Source of the DNA: Bordetella genomosp. 11
Lineage (GTDB): Bacteria; Pseudomonadota; Gammaproteobacteria; Burkholderiales; Burkholderiaceae_B
NCBI RefSeq assembly: GCF_002261215.1
Contig: NZ_NEVS01000004.1
Location: 2,480,001-2,544,000, forward strand
Length of the DNA: 64,000 nucleotides
Direction: 5' to 3'
Position 1 is the stretch's first letter. Each line of letters begins with the position of its first letter. Positions 59,590 through 64,000 of the stretch are shown here, piece after piece. The notes beneath the pieces are model-generated. The model saw only the letters and a list, made by a program, of their open reading frames with translations, made no database searches and had not been told where the DNA came from. A program made the position numbers and the translations under genes.

Positions 59590-60453
59590 ATGACTCCCGA
59601 CGAATACTGCCAGGACAAGGCCGCCAAGAGCGGATCCAGCTTTTATTACGCTTTCCTGTTCCTGCCTCCGGAACGGCGGCGCGCGATCACCGCGCTGTAT
59701 GCCTTTGGCCGCGAGGTGGACGATGTGGTCGACGAAGTCAGCGATGTCTCCGTGGCCCGCATCAAGCTGGCATGGTGGCGCACCGAGATCGATCGCATGT
59801 ACGGCGGCAAGCCGGAACATCCGGTGACGCGCGCGCTGGAGCCGCATCTGCAGGTCTACGGTATCCCGCGCGACCGCATGCTGGCGGTGGTCGACGGCAT
59901 GGAAATGGACCTGGACCAGACGCGCTACCTGGACTGGCCCGGCCTGCGCAAGTACTGCTGGCACGTGGCGGGCGTCATCGGCGAAATGTCCGCCGCGATC
60001 TTCGGCTACACCGATCCGTCGACCCTGGTCTATGCCGAAAAACTCGGGCTGGCCTTCCAGATGACCAACATCATCCGCGACGTCGGGGACGACGCGCGCC
60101 GCGGCCGGATCTATCTGCCCATCGAAGACCTGCAGCAGTTCGACGTCAAGGCGGCGGATATCCTGAACGGCCGCTACTCGCCCGGTTTCAGCGCCTTGAT
60201 GGCCTTCCAGGCGGCGCGCGCGCGCGCGCTGTACACGGAAGCGATGTCGGCGCTGCCGGAAGCCGACCGGCGGGCGCAACGGCCGGGCCTGATGATGGCC
60301 GCTATCTATCATGCGCTGCTGGACGAGATCGAACGCGACGACTGGCAAGTGCTGCACCAGCGCATTTCGCTGACGCCCGTGCGCAAGCTGTGGCTGGCCT
60401 GGAAAACCTGGGTCGGCGGCGGCCGCGGGCTGGTGCGCCGACTGGCGCGATGA
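59590..60453 (+). CDS. hpnD: Presqualene diphosphate synthase HpnD
   Basis: A 287-residue squalene/phytoene synthase-family enzyme joining two farnesyl diphosphates. The first Asp-rich motif is REVDDVVDEVSD (41-52) and the second is NIIRDVGDDARRGRIYLP. SGSSFYYAFLFLPPERR opens the fold. Length is normal. Its stop overlaps the hpnE start by 4 bases. It supplies the HpnC substrate. Confidence 0.94.
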   Translation: MTPDEYCQDKAAKSGSSFYYAFLFLPPERRRAITALYAFGREVDDVVDEVSDVSVARIKLAWWRTEIDRMYGGKPEHPVTRALEPHLQVYGIPRDRMLAVVDGMEMDLDQTRYLDWPGLRKYCWHVAGVIGEMSAAIFGYTDPSTLVYAEKLGLAFQMTNIIRDVGDDARRGRIYLPIEDLQQFDVKAADILNGRYSPGFSALMAFQAARARALYTEAMSALPEADRRAQRPGLMMAAIYHALLDEIERDDWQVLHQRISLTPVRKLWLAWKTWVGGGRGLVRRLAR

Positions 60454-61769
60454 AAACCGCCGTCGTCGGTGCCGGCTGGTCGGGCCTGGCCGCGGCAACG
60501 GCCTTGCGGGAAGCCGGCTGCGACGTCACGGTGTACGAAACGGCGCACACGCCTGGCGGGCGCGCCAAGCGGGTCGGCCAGCCGGCCGACGAGGAATTCG
60601 CCACGCCGCTGGACAACGGCCAGCACATCCTGCTGGGCGCCTACACCGACACATTGGCCCTGATGCGTCGCCTGGGCCGCGATCCCGATACGCTGTTCCT
60701 GCGGCAGCCGCTGAATCTGGTCGCGCTGGATGGCGGGTTCACGCTGGCAGCGCCACGCCTGCCGGCACCGTGGCATGCCGCCGTGGCCCTGCTGTCGGCA
60801 CGCGGCCTGTCCTGGCGCGACCGCCTGGGCTGCATGCGGCTGATGCGTGGCCTGCGCGCCGCGGCCTGGCGCGTGCCGCAAGGCACGACCGTCAAGGCCA
60901 TGCTGGACCGCCACGGCCAGTCCGCGCCGGCCACGCGCCTGCTGTGGGAACCCTTGTGCCTGGCAGCGCTCAACACGCCCATCGAACAGGCCTGCGCCCA
61001 GCTCTATGCCAACGTGCTGCGCGACAGCCTGGGCGGCCCGCGCGCGGCCACCGACATCCTGTTGCCGCGTGGGGATCTGTCGGCCTTGTGGCCCGACGCG
61101 GCCGCGGCGCGCGTGCATATGCGCTACGGCCATACCGTGCATAGCGTGGCGCCGGACGCGAACGGTGTCGCTGTCGATGGCGACCGCTATGACGCCGCCG
61201 TGGTCGCCGTCCCGCCCCAGAGCGCGGCCCGGATGCTGGCGCAGGGCGCCGCGCATGCGCTGGCGGCCGGACTGGCGGATATGCCGCACTCGCCCATCGC
61301 CACATTGACGCTTAAGCTGGCCGCACCCTGGCCACTGCCGCGGTGCATGATGATGCTGGCTGACGACCCGGCCCGCGGCCACCACGGCCAATGGATCTTC
61401 GATAAAACGTCGCTGGCCGGCCATGCCGGCGGTGCCACCGAACTCGCGGTAGTGGTAAGCGCGGCGGCGTCAGTGGCGGAACGGGACCGCCAGCAGGCAA
61501 TCGCCGCGATCGCCGGACAAGTGCGCGAGCAGGCCGCCCGGCGCGGCTTGCCGCCCATGCCGCCCGTGGTGGGATCCGCGCTGCTGATCGACAAACGCGC
61601 CACGTTCCTGGCCTTGCCGGCCGTCGCGCGACCGGCGCAAAAAACGGCCTGGCCGGGCCTGGCGCTGGCCGGGGACTGGACCGACACAGGGTATCCGGCC
61701 GTCCTGGAAGGCGCCGTGCGCGGCGGCCTGCGCGCGGCGGCCGCGATCCTGTCGCCCGGCGCGCATTGA
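60450..61769 (+). CDS. hpnE: Hydroxysqualene dehydroxylase HpnE (FAD amine-oxidase fold)
   Basis: A 439-residue FAD oxidoreductase that removes the hydroxyl to give squalene. The dinucleotide motif AVVGAGWSGLAAA is at the N-terminus, followed by YETAHTPGGRAK. The C-terminal FAD motif is LALAGDWTDTGYPAVLEGAVRGG. ATG 60450 shares ATGA with the hpnD stop. No squalene-hopene cyclase gene follows in the window; crcB faces it instead. Confidence 0.94.
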   Translation: MKTAVVGAGWSGLAAATALREAGCDVTVYETAHTPGGRAKRVGQPADEEFATPLDNGQHILLGAYTDTLALMRRLGRDPDTLFLRQPLNLVALDGGFTLAAPRLPAPWHAAVALLSARGLSWRDRLGCMRLMRGLRAAAWRVPQGTTVKAMLDRHGQSAPATRLLWEPLCLAALNTPIEQACAQLYANVLRDSLGGPRAATDILLPRGDLSALWPDAAAARVHMRYGHTVHSVAPDANGVAVDGDRYDAAVVAVPPQSAARMLAQGAAHALAAGLADMPHSPIATLTLKLAAPWPLPRCMMMLADDPARGHHGQWIFDKTSLAGHAGGATELAVVVSAAASVAERDRQQAIAAIAGQVREQAARRGLPPMPPVVGSALLIDKRATFLALPAVARPAQKTAWPGLALAGDWTDTGYPAVLEGAVRGGLRAAAAILSPGAH

Positions 61770-61812
61770 AGCGGCACGGTCCTTTGCGTTCCGGACAACC
61801 GGCATAACAATC

Positions 61813-61838
61813 GCGCGCGATCCGGCCGCGTCGCGCGC
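61813..61838. terminator. Hairpin between convergent hpnE and crcB
   Basis: GCGCGCGA (61813-61820) pairs perfectly with TCGCGCGC (61831-61838) around a 10-base loop, 43 bases after hpnE and 28 bases beyond the crcB stop on the other strand. No U-tract is present. Confidence 0.45.
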
Positions 61839-61866
61839 CGTCCGTTCGCCGGACTGCCGCGGCGGC

Positions 61867-62244
61867 TCAGGCCAGACTGCGTACGGTATAGAGCCCCGCC
61901 GCCGTCAAGAGCAGCGAGCCCGCCAGGCTGGCGCCCGCGTAGGTCAGCGCCACCCCGTAGGCCCCCTCTTCGATGAAGGCGACGGTCTCGGCCGAGAACG
62001 TCGAGAAAGTGGTCAGCCCGCCCAGGAAACCGGTGATGCACGCCAACCGTATCCACGCCGGCCAGTCCGGGTGCCCGGCGACCAGGGCGACCATGACGCC
62101 GATCAGGTATCCACCCACGAGGTTCGCCGCCATGGTGCCCCACGGCCAGGCGCCCGCGTTGAAGAACAGCCCCAGCACCCAGCGCAGCCAGGCGCCCAGG
62201 GTGGCGCCGATACCGATCGCGAGGAAATTCCCGACAGTGAACAT
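61867..62244 (-). CDS. crcB: Fluoride exporter CrcB/Fluc
   Basis: A 125-residue four-helix membrane protein that forms a dimeric fluoride channel. It has LAIGIGATLGAWLRW, GTMAANLVGGYLIG (the Asn of the pore), and GFLGGLTTFSTFSAET, the Phe-box motif. ATG 62244 is preferred; a GTG three codons upstream is possible. I see no fluoride-riboswitch sequence in the short leader, only a GC palindrome. Confidence 0.93.
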   Translation of the reverse strand: MFTVGNFLAIGIGATLGAWLRWVLGLFFNAGAWPWGTMAANLVGGYLIGVMVALVAGHPDWPAWIRLACITGFLGGLTTFSTFSAETVAFIEEGAYGVALTYAGASLAGSLLLTAAGLYTVRSLA

Positions 62245-62254
62245 GACCGCCACG

Positions 62255-62270
62255 CGCGCGCATGCGCGCG
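62255..62270. repeat. 16-bp palindrome just above crcB
   Basis: CGCGCGCATGCGCGCG is self-complementary and lies 11 bases above the crcB ATG. It could fold into a leader hairpin affecting translation, or be a chance GC alternation. Confidence 0.35.
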
Positions 62271-62292
62271 TCCCGTTGAAAACAAGGGGGGA

Positions 62293-63114
62293 TTATCGCA
62301 ATAAACGCCGGCGCATCAACACGGCCGCGCCCCACACCGCCGCCACCCCGGTGACAATCAGCTGAATCAGGTCGGCCCATAGCGTCGGAGGATAGTGCCC
62401 CAGCACCAGCGGCCGCAGGATGTCGACCGCGGGCGACAGCGGCAGCCAGCGCATCACGGCGACCAACGGCGCCGGCAGCTGAGACACGGGAAAGAACACG
62501 CCGGATAGGAAGACCATGGGCGTAATGACCAGCGTGAAGTAGTACATGAAGAAGTCGTAGCCGCGCGCCAGCGCGCTGACGATCATCGACATGGCGGCGA
62601 ACAGCACGCCCATCGGCAGCAACACCAGGGGAATCCACGCAAGCGTCCCGGCGCGCGAAATATCCAGGGCGATCACCACCAGCAGAATGGCGATGCCGCT
62701 CTTCATGGCCTTGGCCGCGGCCCACAGGATTTCGGCCCACACCACGTCGTCCAGGCTGAGCGGCGTGTTCAGCATCGCGTCCCAGGTACGCTGTATCTGC
62801 AGGCGCGAAAACGCGCTATAGGTGGCCTCGAAAGTGGCGCCGTACAGCGCGCCCACGCAGATCGAGCCGGCCGACAGATACGTCACGTAAGGCACGCCTT
62901 CCACGCCGGGCAGCATGCCGCCCAACCCGTAGCCCAGCGCCAGCAGCGCCACCATGGGGTCCAGCACGTCGCCCAGGATGGTCGTCAGCGCCGTCTTGCG
63001 CCACACCAGGAAATTGCGGCGGATCACGGCGAAACTGCGGGCGCTCGGCCATGGCCAGCGCCACAGGCCCGGCATGGCCGGGCGCACCGCCGCCGCGTTG
63101 TCGGATGCCGCCAT
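62293..63114 (-). CDS. ABC-2-type permease, NodJ-like
   Basis: A 273-residue ABC-2 permease with a cytosolic N-terminus and six helices, for example ALLALGYGLGGML, GIAILLVVIALDI, VLLPMGVLFAAMSMIV and MYYFTLVITPMVFLSGVFFPVSQLP, the last being the typical NodJ/DrrB gate region. It pairs with the ATPase gene 2 bases upstream. The NodJ name reflects sequence type only; nodulation factor export is not implied. Likely cargo is a lipid, oligosaccharide or drug. Confidence 0.9.
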   Translation of the reverse strand: MAASDNAAAVRPAMPGLWRWPWPSARSFAVIRRNFLVWRKTALTTILGDVLDPMVALLALGYGLGGMLPGVEGVPYVTYLSAGSICVGALYGATFEATYSAFSRLQIQRTWDAMLNTPLSLDDVVWAEILWAAAKAMKSGIAILLVVIALDISRAGTLAWIPLVLLPMGVLFAAMSMIVSALARGYDFFMYYFTLVITPMVFLSGVFFPVSQLPAPLVAVMRWLPLSPAVDILRPLVLGHYPPTLWADLIQLIVTGVAAVWGAAVLMRRRLLR

Positions 63115-63116
63115 CG

Positions 63117-64000
<884 letters not shown>

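Noticed and set aside
62245..62292. Fluoride riboswitch before crcB
   Set aside because: The leader is too short and lacks the conserved pseudoknot segments; only a GC palindrome is present.

Overview
The window is a GC-rich, gene-dense stretch of ordinary bacterial chromosome with short gaps, many 4-base stop/start overlaps, and no IS element, tRNA, rRNA, phage gene or CRISPR array that I can see. Gene content points to a betaproteobacterium of the Bordetella/Achromobacter group (Alcaligenaceae). The main evidence is five Bug-type periplasmic receptors with no membrane partners, CaiB-type CoA-transferases next to LysR/GntR regulators, Kdo kinase, LpxO and an LPS-core glycosyltransferase block. 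This placement is inferred from gene content, not from a database search.

0-12 kb, cell envelope. A partial msbA runs leftward off the edge. Diverging from it are a GT9 heptosyltransferase, an ElyC/YdcF-type membrane protein and a small YkgJ-type cysteine-cluster protein. On the minus strand dnaE is followed by two GT4 glycosyltransferases, a GT2 glycosyltransferase and a polysaccharide deacetylase. All five genes overlap by exactly 4 bases. A second deacetylase downstream has its own promoter. lpxO diverges from dnaE.

12-36 kb, housekeeping. Here are hrpA, a FapA/DUF342 protein, an SDR lacking the usual catalytic Tyr/Lys, argA, yggX, phoU, rpiA, rmuC and a yrbL-like kinase-fold gene. A putrescine ABC operon (potFGHI) continues into an ArsC/Spx-like gene and a 3-methyladenine DNA glycosylase. 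Then come kdkA, a truncated haemoglobin and a large FtsX-type permease in one overlapping chain, a small Asr-like secreted protein with a clear terminator, radA and a second SDR.

36-57.5 kb, accessory catabolism. Four or five transcription units combine Bug receptors with acid/CoA catabolic enzymes. (a) Bug + FMN alpha-hydroxy-acid oxidase, divergent from a LysR. (b) LysR, Bug, flavin-reductase-like protein, GST, carboxymuconolactone-decarboxylase-like protein and amidohydrolase. (c) A minus-strand unit of CoA-transferase, enoyl-CoA hydratase, CoA-transferase, fused double acyl-CoA dehydrogenase, Bug and LysR. (d) A Bug divergent from (c). (e) MBL hydrolase, Bug and enoyl-CoA hydratase-like protein, divergent from a GntR regulator and a third CoA-transferase. 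The likely theme is uptake of an organic acid, CoA transfer onto it, dehydrogenation and hydration. The substrates cannot be read from the sequence.

57.5-64 kb. alr, then hpnC-hpnD-hpnE (squalene synthesis; no cyclase in the window), crcB, and a NodJ/NodI-like ABC exporter cut by the right edge.

The strongest unusual observations are: the fused acyl-CoA dehydrogenase whose two halves carry complementary parts of one active site; TATAAT-like boxes placed exactly 7 bases before the start codon of three unrelated genes (probable leaderless mRNAs); coupling of LPS-core genes to dnaE; a perfect 18-bp palindrome between the LysR and oxidase genes; and 21-bp-spaced direct repeats in the GntR promoter.
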